DNA from: Acidimicrobiaceae bacterium
GTDB lineage: Bacteria > Actinomycetota > Acidimicrobiia > Acidimicrobiales > Aldehydirespiratoraceae
Reading direction: 5' to 3'
DNA length: 64,000 bases
Assembly: GCA_009843915.1 (NCBI GenBank)
Contig: VYCM01000009.1
Location: 22,776-86,775 of the forward strand
In this document: one piece after another, positions 43,489 to 53,717 of the stretch
Layout: each line of letters begins with the position of its first letter
Position numbering within the stretch: position 1 is the stretch's first letter
Notes under the pieces: generated by a model
The model's input: only the letters and a program-made list of their open reading frames with translations
The model's database searches: none
What the model was told of the DNA's origin: nothing
Position numbers and translations under genes: made by a program

Positions 43489-44534
43489 TGGGAGCCCCCA
43501 TTGGCCCACACGTTGGTCCAGAGCGCCTCGGCGGGAGGCTCGGGCGCGCTCTTGGCCGCCTCGGCTGCCCGGTCGATCTCGGCCGCGACCTGCTGGATGA
43601 TGGCCGTGAGACGGTCCTCGCCGACACCGAGATCGAGGAGACGCTGGTGGTACATCGGGATGGGATCGTGATCCAACCACGCTTCGACCTCGGGGTCGGG
43701 GCGGTACTTGCCCGGATCGGCGCGGCTGTGACCACCGTGGCGGTAGGTCTTGGCCTCGATGATCGACGGTCCGCCGCCGGTGCGGGCCCGCTCGATCGCA
43801 GCCCGAGCCGCGAGGTAGACAGCGTCGGCGTCGTTGCCGTCGACGATGGTGGCGTCCAGCCCGTAGGCCGGGGCGCGGTCGGCCGCCGGATGCCTCACCG
43901 GGGTGACCTCAGCGATCGGCGTGTACTCCATGTAGAGGTTGTTCTCGCACACGAAGATGGTTCCGAGCCGGTAGTTGGCCGCGTAGTTGACGGCCTCGTG
44001 GAACGCCCCGATGTTGGTGGCCCCGTCGCCGAAGAATGCCACCGCCACCTGGTCCGTGCCCCGCAGCTTGGCCGACCATGCCGCGCCGTTGGCGATGCAC
44101 AGATGGGCGCCGATGATGGCGTAGCTGCCCATCATCCCGTGCTCCACCGAGGTCAGGTGCATCGACCCGCCCTTGCCGCCCACCAATCCGGTCGCCTTGC
44201 CCAGAAGCTCGGCGATGATCGGTTCCGGTGGGACGCCTCGGGCGACGGTGTGGCCGTGGCCGCGGTAGGTGTTGAAGCTGTAGTCGTCGGGGCGCAGCGC
44301 CACGCCGAACGCCGCGCTGGTGGCCTCCATGCCCATGGACTGGTGGCTGGTGCCCCTCACCAGCCCTTCCAGGAACAGGGTGTACAGCCGCTTCTCGAGC
44401 TGCCGGATCTGGTGCTGCTTGCGGAACATCTCGATCCGGATCTCGAGATCGATGGGGGCGTCCTTCAGCGACTCGTCGAAGGGCTCCGGCAGGACGATCT
44501 GGTGCTCGCCGTAGGGCGCTCCACTCAGCGGCAT
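43476..44534 (-). CDS. 2-oxoacid dehydrogenase E1 component, alpha subunit
   Basis: A 352-residue alpha subunit that binds thiamine diphosphate. The motif GDGATNIGAFHEAVNYAANYRLGTIFVCENN is the ThDP/Mg site, and RGHGHTVARG and THRHGGHS-type YRHGGHSRADPGKYR follow. The sequence is closer to acetoin-dehydrogenase and pyruvate-type E1 than to branched-chain E1, but substrate cannot be fixed. A -10 element lies 7 bases before the ATG. Confidence 0.92.
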   Translation of the reverse strand: MPLSGAPYGEHQIVLPEPFDESLKDAPIDLEIRIEMFRKQHQIRQLEKRLYTLFLEGLVRGTSHQSMGMEATSAAFGVALRPDDYSFNTYRGHGHTVARGVPPEPIIAELLGKATGLVGGKGGSMHLTSVEHGMMGSYAIIGAHLCIANGAAWSAKLRGTDQVAVAFFGDGATNIGAFHEAVNYAANYRLGTIFVCENNLYMEYTPIAEVTPVRHPAADRAPAYGLDATIVDGNDADAVYLAARAAIERARTGGGPSIIEAKTYRHGGHSRADPGKYRPDPEVEAWLDHDPIPMYHQRLLDLGVGEDRLTAIIQQVAAEIDRAAEAAKSAPEPPAEALWTNVWANGGSQWRN

Positions 44535-44541
44535 TCGGCTC

Positions 44542-44547
44542 AGGCTA
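44542..44547 (-). promoter_or_regulatory. -10 element, leaderless E1 alpha mRNA
   Basis: TAGCCT lies 7 bases before the ATG at 44534. Confidence 0.5.
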
Positions 44548-44601
44548 GAGCGTCGTCCAGATCGGACAGAATCGGGCCGTCACCGGGGAGCTGGGAGGGG
44601 C

Positions 44602-45336
44602 CTACTGGTAGAAGGCGCCCCCGTTGACCACGAGGTTCTGGCCGGTCACGAAGTCGGAGCCGCGGCCCGCGAGGTACAGGATCGTCCCGACCATGTCCTC
44701 TGGCACCTGGGTGCGCTTGATGGAGCGTCCGGCCACCACGAACTCGTCGCTGGCGGTGTCGGAGGGACGCAGCGACGGGTTGGGTATCAGGTCGGGGCTC
44801 ACGGTGTTGACCGTTATCCCGTCGGGACCGAGCTCTTCGGCCAGGCAGCGGGTCAATCCGATGAGCGCGGTCTTGCTCACTACGTAGTGGGGGAAGCCGA
44901 CCGTGCCCTTGAAGCAGGTGGTGGAGGAGATGTTGATGATCTTCCCCGACCCCTGCTTCTTCATGTAGGGGTAGACCGCGCAGGACATGAGCCAGGAGCC
45001 CCGCACGTTGACCTCGAAGGCCCTGTCCCAATCCTGCAGCGATATCTCGTGGAACGGGCTGCGGGTGATCTGGGAGTAGTAGGCGGCGTTGTTGATCAGC
45101 ACGTCGATGGTGCCGAACGCGTCGGCTGCGGCCGCGGCCAGGGCCTCGGTGTCGGCCGCGGTGCTGACGTCGGTATGGCAACCGATGGCCCGGCCGCCAC
45201 CGGCCTCGATCTCGTCGACGGCCTCGGTGGTGTCGAGCAGGTCGGCCACGACGATGTCGAACCCTTCGCCGGCCAGGGCCGCACAGTAGACCCGGCCCAG
45301 ACCCCTAGCTCCTCCGGTGACGATGGCTGTGGGCAC
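44602..45336 (-). CDS. Short-chain dehydrogenase/reductase
   Basis: A 244-residue [15 protein letters not shown] is the cofactor loop, INNAAYYSQ follows strand 4, and the catalytic site has [22 protein letters not shown] (Ser...Tyr-xxx-Lys). The GTG at 45336 has GGGAGG seven bases upstream, which excludes the longer frame that runs into the tRNA gene. The gene lies just downstream of tRNA-Leu, transcribed the same way. Substrate unknown. Confidence 0.9.
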   Translation of the reverse strand: MPTAIVTGGARGLGRVYCAALAGEGFDIVVADLLDTTEAVDEIEAGGGRAIGCHTDVSTAADTEALAAAAADAFGTIDVLINNAAYYSQITRSPFHEISLQDWDRAFEVNVRGSWLMSCAVYPYMKKQGSGKIINISSTTCFKGTVGFPHYVVSKTALIGLTRCLAEELGPDGITVNTVSPDLIPNPSLRPSDTASDEFVVAGRSIKRTQVPEDMVGTILYLAGRGSDFVTGQNLVVNGGAFYQ

Positions 45337-45357
45337 CTGGTTGCCTCCCTTCGTGGG

Positions 45358-45442
45358 TGCGGACGGGGGGATTCGAACCCCCACACCCATGCGGGTACTG
45401 GGACCTAAACCCAGCGCGTCTGCCTGATTCCGCCACGTCCGC
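45358..45442 (-). tRNA. tRNA-Leu (anticodon TAG)
   Basis: An 85-base class II tRNA. The acceptor stem is GCGGACG paired with the 3' CGTCCGC and discriminator A. The anticodon arm is CTGGG-TTTAGGT-CCCAG, giving TAG. A variable arm (TACCCGCATGGGTG) and GGTTCGAATCC T-loop are present. The CCA is not encoded. Confidence 0.95.
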
Positions 45443-45517
45443 GAGTCCGATCAGGGTATCCGGCGGCCCACCGCCGTCAGGTCCGCACGGTGGGGTTCTG
45501 CCCGCGTGCGGCACCGC

Positions 45518-45523
45518 TAGCCT
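45518..45523 (+). promoter_or_regulatory. -10 element, leaderless clpP mRNA
   Basis: TAGCCT lies 7 bases before the ATG at 45531. Confidence 0.5.
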
Positions 45524-45530
45524 CCTCTCC

Positions 45531-46160
45531 ATGACGTCGCATTCACCGCCGCCCCGGCTCCGTCCCGATCCCGACGAGGTCGGCTTCGAAACGCCGACCA
45601 CTGTCGCCAACCGTCACAGCGAGGTGTACAACCGGCTGCTTCAGGACCGCATCGTGGTGCTCGGCTCAGACGTCAACGACGAGATCGCCAACTTCATCAT
45701 GGCTCAGCTGCTGTACCTCGAGGGCCAGGACGCCAGCAGGCCGATCTGGCTGTACATCAACAGCCCCGGCGGCTCGGTCACGTCCGGCATGGCGATCTAC
45801 GACACCATGCAGTTCATCCAGCCCGAGGTGGGCACGATCTGCATCGGCCTGGGCGCCTCGATGGGGCAGTTCCTGCTGTGCGCGGGGGCTCCCGGCAAGC
45901 GCTACGCCCTGCCCCACGCCCGGATCATGATGCACCAGCCCCTCGGAGGGGTTCGGGGCCAGGCCACCGACATCGCCATCCAGGCCGAGCAGATGGCCTA
46001 CACCAAGAAGCTGCTGCAGGAGCGCATCGCCCACCACACCGGCCAGACCGTCGAGCAGATCGAGGCCGACTCCGACCGCGACCGCTGGTTCACGGCGTCG
46101 GAGGCCATGGACTACGGCATCATCGACCACGTAATCGTCAAGCGCGGCGAGATGCTCTAG
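45531..46160 (+). CDS. clpP: ATP-dependent Clp protease proteolytic subunit
   Basis: A 209-residue serine protease subunit. The catalytic triad is Ser110 (GASMGQF), His135 (MMHQPLGG) and Asp184 (SDRDRWF). [20 protein letters not shown] is the family block. It assembles into tetradecamers served by ClpX/ClpC. No clpX or second clpP is adjacent. A dispersed repeat begins directly after its TAG. Confidence 0.96.
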   Translation: MTSHSPPPRLRPDPDEVGFETPTTVANRHSEVYNRLLQDRIVVLGSDVNDEIANFIMAQLLYLEGQDASRPIWLYINSPGGSVTSGMAIYDTMQFIQPEVGTICIGLGASMGQFLLCAGAPGKRYALPHARIMMHQPLGGVRGQATDIAIQAEQMAYTKKLLQERIAHHTGQTVEQIEADSDRDRWFTASEAMDYGIIDHVIVKRGEML

Positions 46161-46247
46161 AGGCCGAGCGGGTCGGCGGGCGAGTCCGGCTCATACGGGC
46201 GAGGCCGTGGCCCGAGCGGCCCGTGAGCGCAGCGAACAAGAGCGGGA
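46161..46247 (+). repeat. Dispersed 88-bp element, copy 1
   Basis: It abuts the clpP stop codon. It opens AGGCCGAGCG and ends with a 49-base core identical in copies 1-3. Within it ACGGGC pairs with GCCCGT around GGCC-GT-GGCC, giving a strong hairpin. Confidence 0.85.
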
Positions 46248-46273
46248 AACAACGCCGCCGGGGCGCCCGCGGC

Positions 46274-46933
46274 CTACTCAGACGCTGCGGACAGCTCCTT
46301 GATGGCGATGGCCGGGCCCTCGGGGTGGCCGAACACCGCGGATCCGGCCACTAGAACGTTCGCCCCGGCCCCGACCGCGGCTCCAGCGGTCGCCGCGGTG
46401 ATGCCGCCGTCGACCTCCAGGTCGATGTCGCGGCCCGAGTCCTCGATCATCCCGCGCACTTCCGCGATCTTCGACTCGACTGAGGCGATGTAGCGCTGCC
46501 CTCCGAAGCCGGGGTTGACCGTCATCACCAGCACCTCGTCGATCATCGGGATCACTTCGGAGATGCTCGACGCCGGGGTGTGGGGATTGAGCACCACGCC
46601 GCAGCGGGCGCCGGCCTCGGAGATGGCGGCCAGCGAGCGGTGCAGGTGCGGGCAGGTCTCGGCATGGATCAGCACGGTGTCGCAACCGGCCTCGATGTAG
46701 AGGGGGGCCAACTCGTCGGGCTTCACCACCATGAGGTGGGCCTCGAAATGCAGGTCCACCAGCGGCCGGCACGCGGCCACCACGTCGGGTCCGAAGGTGA
46801 GGTTGGGTACGAACACGCCGTCCATCACGTCCCAGTGGACCCGGTGAGCGCCCGCCTCGGCGATGGCCTGGCACTCTTCGCCGAGGCGTGAGGCGTCGGC
46901 CGCCAGCACCGAAGGCGCTATCTCCACAGCCAC
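46274..46933 (-). CDS. rpe: Ribulose-phosphate 3-epimerase
   Basis: A 219-residue TIM barrel that interconverts ribulose 5-phosphate and xylulose 5-phosphate. IAPSVLAAD, HWDVMDGVFVPNLTFGPDVV (metal His and Asp), NPGFGGQ and EVDGGI are the family motifs. It is divergent from the RNA methyltransferase gene across 124 bases, and both have leaderless-type -10 elements. Confidence 0.96.
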   Translation of the reverse strand: MAVEIAPSVLAADASRLGEECQAIAEAGAHRVHWDVMDGVFVPNLTFGPDVVAACRPLVDLHFEAHLMVVKPDELAPLYIEAGCDTVLIHAETCPHLHRSLAAISEAGARCGVVLNPHTPASSISEVIPMIDEVLVMTVNPGFGGQRYIASVESKIAEVRGMIEDSGRDIDLEVDGGITAATAGAAVGAGANVLVAGSAVFGHPEGPAIAIKELSAASE

Positions 46934-46939
46934 GCTTGA

Positions 46940-46945
46940 ACCCTA
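46940..46945 (-). promoter_or_regulatory. -10 element, leaderless rpe mRNA
   Basis: TAGGGT lies 6 bases before the GTG at 46933. Confidence 0.5.
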
Positions 46946-47044
46946 ACCGCGCCGGGACCGGCCGAGGAGCCTGGTCGCGGCCGCCGCCAGCTCACCGGAC
47001 GGGAGCCGATCGGAAGGGGCGGTCGCTAACGCTGATCGCGCCGA

Positions 47045-47050
47045 TACCGT
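47045..47050 (+). promoter_or_regulatory. -10 element, leaderless RNA methyltransferase mRNA
   Basis: TACCGT lies 7 bases before the GTG at 47058. Confidence 0.5.
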
Positions 47051-47057
47051 CGCTTTC

Positions 47058-48230
47058 GTGGAGTTGCGGGTGACGGCCACGGCGCGCGACGGCGTCGGGG
47101 TGGCTAGGGGCTGCGACGGGCGAGTCGTGTTCGTCGAGGGCGCCCTTCCCGGGGAGCTTGTGACCGCCGAGGTCCACACCGTCGATCGGCGCTGGGCCAG
47201 AGCCAGGGTGATCGAGGTGCTGGAGGAGTCGCCGAACCGCGTTCCCATCGCGTGCGAGCACCACCTGGAGGGCTGCGGCGGCTGCGACATGCTCCATGTC
47301 GACGCCCGGGCCCAGATGCAGATGAAGGCGTCGATCGTGGTGGACCAGCTCACCCGCCACGGCGTCGACGCCCCGGCCCCGGCCCTGCGCATGCTCGACG
47401 TCGACCGGGGCCGCACCACCGTGCGGGCCAAGGTGGTGGACGGGAGAGCCGGGTTCATGGCCCGCTCCAGCCACCAGGTGGTCATACCCGAGGACTGCGG
47501 GGCGGTGGACGACGCGGCCGAGGAGCTGCTGGTCGAGGGCCGTTACGGCCCCGCCGACGGCGTGTTCATCCGGGTGGGGTCCCGCACCGGGGAGCGGATG
47601 GTGGTGGTCAACCCAACTGTGGACGAGGTGGCCGTTCCCGACGACGTGATGGTGGTGGGCACCGACGAGCTCGACAGCGACCGGCGGGCCTGGATACACG
47701 AGGAGCTGTCGGGCCGGCGGTGGAGGATCTCGGCCCGGTCCTTCTTCCAGAACCGGCCCGCGGGGGCGGAGGCTCTCATAGCCGAGGTGGCCGAGATGGT
47801 GGAGGCCCTGGCCGACGAGGGGCCCCTGGTGGATGCCTACGCCGGTGTCGGGCTGTTCGCTGGCACGGCGGGATCCGGCCGCAAGGTCACCGCCATCGAG
47901 CGCAGCGTCGACGCCGCGGCCGACGCCCGGATCAACCTGGGCGAGGGCGCCAAGGTGCTGCGGATCCCGGTGGAGAAGTGGCGGGCCTCGCCGGCGAGCG
48001 TCCTCGTGGCCGACCCGGCCCGCTCTGGGATCGGCGAGGCGGCCGTGCGCCCCCTGCTGTCATGCAAGCCCCGTCTGGTGGTGCTGGTGAGCTGCGACCC
48101 GTCGTCGTTCGCCAAGGACGCCGGCCGCCTCATCGAATGCGGCTACACCCTGGACCGCTGGACCGTGGTCGACCTCTTCCCGCTCACCTCCCACATAGAG
48201 ACGGTGGCGGCCTTCATCGCCACGGCCTAG
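47058..48230 (+). CDS. TrmA/RlmD-family RNA (uracil-5-)methyltransferase
   Basis: A 390-residue SAM methyltransferase. The N-terminal 55 residues are a TRAM domain (ATARDGVGVARGCDGRVVFVEGALPGE). The Cys cluster C-x5-CGGC (ACEHHLEGCGGCDML) would hold an iron-sulfur centre. The SAM fold contains VDAYAGVGLFAGTAG and ADPARSG, and the catalytic Cys is in VLVSCDPSSFAKD. The likely target is a uridine in rRNA or tRNA. A dispersed repeat begins right after the stop. Confidence 0.9.
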   Translation: MELRVTATARDGVGVARGCDGRVVFVEGALPGELVTAEVHTVDRRWARARVIEVLEESPNRVPIACEHHLEGCGGCDMLHVDARAQMQMKASIVVDQLTRHGVDAPAPALRMLDVDRGRTTVRAKVVDGRAGFMARSSHQVVIPEDCGAVDDAAEELLVEGRYGPADGVFIRVGSRTGERMVVVNPTVDEVAVPDDVMVVGTDELDSDRRAWIHEELSGRRWRISARSFFQNRPAGAEALIAEVAEMVEALADEGPLVDAYAGVGLFAGTAGSGRKVTAIERSVDAAADARINLGEGAKVLRIPVEKWRASPASVLVADPARSGIGEAAVRPLLSCKPRLVVLVSCDPSSFAKDAGRLIECGYTLDRWTVVDLFPLTSHIETVAAFIATA

Positions 48231-48316
48231 AGGCCGAGCGAATAGGCGAGCGAATCCGCCCATACGGGCGAGGCCGTGGCCCGAGCGGCCCGTGAGCGCA
48301 GCGAACAAGAGCGGGA
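48231..48316 (+). repeat. Dispersed 88-bp element, copy 2
   Basis: It abuts the TAG of the RNA methyltransferase gene, as copy 1 abuts clpP. Core identical to copies 1 and 3. The 5' 40 bases vary between copies. Confidence 0.85.
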
Positions 48317-48358
48317 GTGGCACCGAGCCCGACCCGGCGCGACCGGCGGGCCGCCCGC

Positions 48359-49261
48359 TCAGTAATGCCAGGGGAAGGGGGACCAGTCCGGGGGACGCTT
48401 GTGCAGGAAGGCGTCGCGGCCCTCGGCGGCCTCGTCGGTCATGTAGGCCAGCCGGGTGGCCTCGCCGGCGAACACCTGCTGGCCGATGAGCCCGTCGTCC
48501 ACCAGGTTGAGGGCGAACTTAACCATCCGCTGCGCCGTCGGGCTCTTGGCGTTGATCTCTCGGGCCCACTCCAGGGCGACAGTCTCCAGTTCGTCGTGGG
48601 GGACCACCTTGTTGACCATCCCCATCTCGAAGGCCTCCTGGGCCGAGTAGGTGCGTCCCAGGAAGAAGATCTCGCGGGCCCGTTTCTGGCCGATGAGCCT
48701 GGCCAGGTAGCCCGAGCCGAATCCGCCGTCGAAGCTGGCCACATCGGTGTCGGTCTGCTTGAACAGGCCGTGCTCGGCGCTGGCCAGGGTCAGGTCGGCC
48801 ACCGCGTGGAGGCTGTGGCCCCCGCCCACGGCCCAGCCGGGCACCACCGCGACCACCACTTTGGGCATCATGCGGATCAGGCGCTGCACCTCGAGGATGT
48901 GCAGCCGCCCCGACCGACCGGCGTCGATGGTGTCGCCGGTCTCGCCGGAGGCGTACCGGTAGCCGTCCCGGCCCCGGATGCGCTGGTCCCCGCCCGAGCA
49001 GAAGGCCCAGCCCCCGTCGCGGGGTGACGGCCCGTTGCCGGTGATCAGCACGCAACCCACGTCGCCGGTCATGCGGGCATGGTCGAGGCAGCGGAACAGC
49101 TCGTCCACGGTGTGGGGGCGGAAGGCGTTGCGCACTTCCGGGCGATCGAAGGCGACCCGCACCGTTCCCTGGTCCACCGCCCGGTGGTAGGTGACGTCGG
49201 TGAGGTCGTCGAAGCCGTCGACAGCCCGCCAGGCGCCAGGGTCGAAGAGTTCCGAGACCAC
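48359..49261 (-). CDS. menB: 1,4-dihydroxy-2-naphthoyl-CoA synthase
   Basis: A 300-residue crotonase-family enzyme of menaquinone synthesis that closes the second ring of o-succinylbenzoyl-CoA. DRPEVRNAFRPHTVDEL, WAFCSGGDQRIRGRDGY, FDGGFGSGYLARLIGQK and the terminal PFPWHY are MenB-specific. No other men genes are adjacent. The GTG start is supported by the -10 element. Confidence 0.95.
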   Translation of the reverse strand: MVSELFDPGAWRAVDGFDDLTDVTYHRAVDQGTVRVAFDRPEVRNAFRPHTVDELFRCLDHARMTGDVGCVLITGNGPSPRDGGWAFCSGGDQRIRGRDGYRYASGETGDTIDAGRSGRLHILEVQRLIRMMPKVVVAVVPGWAVGGGHSLHAVADLTLASAEHGLFKQTDTDVASFDGGFGSGYLARLIGQKRAREIFFLGRTYSAQEAFEMGMVNKVVPHDELETVALEWAREINAKSPTAQRMVKFALNLVDDGLIGQQVFAGEATRLAYMTDEAAEGRDAFLHKRPPDWSPFPWHY

Positions 49262-49267
49262 GACCGC

Positions 49268-49273
49268 ACACTA
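49268..49273 (-). promoter_or_regulatory. -10 element, leaderless menB mRNA
   Basis: TAGTGT lies 6 bases before the GTG at 49261; TACAGT for the divergent kinase gene overlaps it at 49272-49277. Confidence 0.5.
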
Positions 49274-49294
49274 CAGTCACCGGATCAGAGGGCG

Positions 49295-50161
49295 ATGCTG
49301 CTGACGATCGGGGACTTGGTCGAGGAGCTCGTGGTCGAGCTTCCCGACGGGATGCGTCGGGGCCACGTCGCGGAGGTGCGCACGCTGAGGGTCAGAGGCG
49401 GCTCTGCGGCCAACGTCGCGGCCATCACCTGCGAGCGGGGCGGGTCGGCCCGCTTCGTTGGCCAGGTCGGTGCCGATGCTCTGGGCGGCTCGCTGGTGGC
49501 CGACCTCCAGAGGAGAGGGGTGGACACCCAGGTGATCGCCCACGGCGTGACCGGGGTGACGGTCGACCTGCTGCAACAGGGGTACCGCACCACCCTGGTG
49601 GACAGGGGAGCCTCGTCGACCCTGGAGGCGGTGGACGCGGAGGTGCTGGTGGGCGCGGTGCAGCTGTTCGTGCCGGGACGCTCGCTCATGTCCGACCCTC
49701 TCGCCACCGCGGTGGAGGGCATCGTCACCGGGGCAATGGAGCGCCGGGTGCCGATCACCCTGACCGGGCTGTCCTCCGACGAGGCCGCGGACTACGGCCC
49801 GGCCGCGTTCGCGGAGATGGTGACGGCGGTACAGCCCGAAACGGTGATCTTCACCCGGCGCGACCACGCCCGCCTGGGCCTCGAGCCGGACCAGCCCGTC
49901 GAGGGGAGCGGCTGCACCATCGTGATCGGACCGGAGCGCACCACGGTGATCACCGCCGAGGGCATTCACCACCGCCAGCCGTCGCTTCCGGCCACCGTGG
50001 TGGACCGCACGGGCGCCATCGACGGGTTCGTGGCCGGCTACCTGATGTCGAGACGGGCCGGGGCCGCCCCGACCGCGGCCGTCGACGCGGCCCACCGGGT
50101 GATGTCGCTGGTGCTGGCCAGGGTGGGCCCCACCACCCGGGGCGGTCCCGTCGAGGCCTGA
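49295..50161 (+). CDS. PfkB/ribokinase-family sugar kinase
   Basis: A 288-residue PfkB-fold kinase. RVRGGSAANVAAITCERGG and RFVGQVGADALGGSLVADLQRRGVDT are the N-terminal signature. The ATP/anion-hole motif reads DRTGAIDGFVAGYL, i.e. GAID in place of GAGD; the catalytic Asp is kept. Substrate (a sugar or nucleoside) cannot be named. The gene follows a divergent menB with 33 bases between. Confidence 0.85.
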   Translation: MLLTIGDLVEELVVELPDGMRRGHVAEVRTLRVRGGSAANVAAITCERGGSARFVGQVGADALGGSLVADLQRRGVDTQVIAHGVTGVTVDLLQQGYRTTLVDRGASSTLEAVDAEVLVGAVQLFVPGRSLMSDPLATAVEGIVTGAMERRVPITLTGLSSDEAADYGPAAFAEMVTAVQPETVIFTRRDHARLGLEPDQPVEGSGCTIVIGPERTTVITAEGIHHRQPSLPATVVDRTGAIDGFVAGYLMSRRAGAAPTAAVDAAHRVMSLVLARVGPTTRGGPVEA

Positions 50162-50170
50162 GCACTCCAG

Positions 50171-50290
50171 GAATTGGCAGCGGCGAGTGCCCGTTTGGGA
50201 GTCCTGCGCTGCCAATTCGGTGGGTGCTGGTGCCAGTCCGGGGAATTGGAAGCGGTGGGTGCCCGTTTGGGAGTCCTGCGCTGCCAATTC
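50171..50290 (+). repeat. Tandem pair of 48-bp palindromic repeats
   Basis: Copies at 50171-50218 and 50243-50290, 24 bases apart. Each begins GAATTGG and ends CGCTGCCAATTC. In copy 1 the 12-base ends are perfectly complementary; in copy 2 there is one mismatch. GTGCCCGTTTGGGAGTCCTG is identical in both. They fill most of the gap between the kinase and the alcohol dehydrogenase genes. Function unknown. Confidence 0.9.
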
Positions 50291-50307
50291 CCATAGGCGG
50301 GCCAAAG

Positions 50308-50313
50308 TAGGGT
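50308..50313 (+). promoter_or_regulatory. -10-like element before the alcohol dehydrogenase
   Basis: TAGGGT, 9 bases before the ATG at 50323; near-leaderless. Confidence 0.4.
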
Positions 50314-50322
50314 CTGCGTCCT

Positions 50323-51429
50323 ATGCGAGCCGCACTGCTAACCGATCCGGGTTCCCCGCTGGAGATGGTCGACGACTTGGAGTTGGCCGATCCCCGGCCG
50401 GGAGAGGTGTGCGTGGCCGTGAGCCACAGCGGCATCTGCCACAGCGATCTCACCATCATCGAGGGCGGCTACCTGTTCCCGGCGGTGCTCGGCCACGAAG
50501 CGGCCGGAGTGGTGGCCGCGGTCGGCGACGGAGTCGGCCACGTATCCGAGGGCGACAAGGTGATGATCACGCCGCTGGCGCCGTGCGGGCACTGCGAGGG
50601 CTGCGCCCGCCAGCAGGCCAGCCGCTGCCCGCAGGCCATGAGCTTCGTGGCCGGTACCCGCCCCGACAGCACGTCGCCGTTCTCGCGGGACGGCCAACTC
50701 GTGCACCGCGGCCTCGGCGTCGGCGCGTTCGCGCAGCAAACGGTGGTTCCGGCCTCGGGCGTCGTGCGCCTCGACGACGCCGTTCCTCTCGAAGTGGCCT
50801 GCCTGATCGGCTGCGCGGTGCAGACGGGCGTCGGTGCCGTGCTCAACACGGCCAAGGTGGAGCGGGGCTCCACCGTCGTGGTCACCGGCCTCGGAGGCGT
50901 CGGCATCTCCGCGGTCCAGGGAGCCCGCATCGCCGGAGCGTCCAAGATCATCGCCTCCGACCCGGTGGAGTCCCGCCAGCAGGCCGCCCTGCGCCTAGGA
51001 GCCACCCACGCCGTAGGAGGCGACGCCGCCGAGCTGCGGGCCGCGGTGGCCGACACCACCGGCGGCCAAGGCGCCGACTACGCCTTCGAGACCGCCGGCG
51101 TAGCCGACCTGGTCAGACTCGGCCTGGAGGTCACCGGCGCAGGAGGCACCACCGTCGTGGTCGGCGCACCCCCGCCCGAGCACACCGTAGACATCGGCTC
51201 GGTCACAGTCTTCATGATCCAGCAGAAGCGCCTGGTCGGCAGCCTGCTAGGCGACTGCTGGCCCAACCGCGACATCCCCCGCCTAATAGCCCTATGGCAA
51301 AGCGGCGACCTAGACCTAGAAACCATGATCACCCACCGCGTGCCCCTAGCCAGCGTAAACGAAGGCTTCAACCGCCTTCGCGCCGCCCAGGGCGTCCGCA
51401 CCGTCGTAGAAGTAACCCCAGCGTCGTAA
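50323..51429 (+). CDS. Zinc-dependent alcohol dehydrogenase (MDR superfamily, class III-like)
   Basis: A 368-residue dehydrogenase. Catalytic zinc: Cys in SGICHSD, GHE in LGHEAAG. Structural zinc lobe: CGHCEGCARQQASRC near residues 88-102. Rossmann motif GLGGVGISAVQGAR. The proportions and the GCAVQTGVGAVLNTA block resemble the NDMA-/mycothiol-dependent type of actinobacteria. The last 55 or so codons use CTA, ATA and GTA far more than the rest of the gene. Confidence 0.9.
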   Translation: MRAALLTDPGSPLEMVDDLELADPRPGEVCVAVSHSGICHSDLTIIEGGYLFPAVLGHEAAGVVAAVGDGVGHVSEGDKVMITPLAPCGHCEGCARQQASRCPQAMSFVAGTRPDSTSPFSRDGQLVHRGLGVGAFAQQTVVPASGVVRLDDAVPLEVACLIGCAVQTGVGAVLNTAKVERGSTVVVTGLGGVGISAVQGARIAGASKIIASDPVESRQQAALRLGATHAVGGDAAELRAAVADTTGGQGADYAFETAGVADLVRLGLEVTGAGGTTVVVGAPPPEHTVDIGSVTVFMIQQKRLVGSLLGDCWPNRDIPRLIALWQSGDLDLETMITHRVPLASVNEGFNRLRAAQGVRTVVEVTPAS

Positions 51430-51480
51430 CAGACGCTGAAAGGGCGGTCGGCGAGGCCGGGGGGTGGCGACGGGTCCGGG

Positions 51481-51512
51481 CGGTCGACAATGGGGCGAAG
51501 CCCCGTCGACCG
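51481..51512. terminator. Long hairpin between convergent genes
   Basis: CGGTCGAC (51481-51488) pairs with GTCGACCG (51505-51512), and inside it GGGGC-GAA-GCCCC pairs, with a three-base bulge. Flanking GGGTCC and GGACCC could extend it. Likely a bidirectional terminator for the dehydrogenase and hppA. Confidence 0.6.
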
Positions 51513-51557
51513 GACGGAGCCCGGCGACAGGACCCGCCGGCCGGAAGTGCCTTGCTG

Positions 51558-53666
<2,109 letters not shown>

Positions 53667-53705
53667 GACACTGCTCCCTTTGAGGGTCCTAGAACCCGGC
53701 GAGCC

Positions 53706-53711
53706 TACTCT
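53706..53711 (+). promoter_or_regulatory. -10 element, leaderless cyclo-ligase mRNA
   Basis: TACTCT lies 6 bases before the ATG at 53718. Confidence 0.45.
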
Positions 53712-53717
53712 TGGGGG

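Noticed and set aside
50171..50290. CRISPR array
   Set aside because: Only two units, each itself a long palindrome, with a 24-base spacer and no cas genes.
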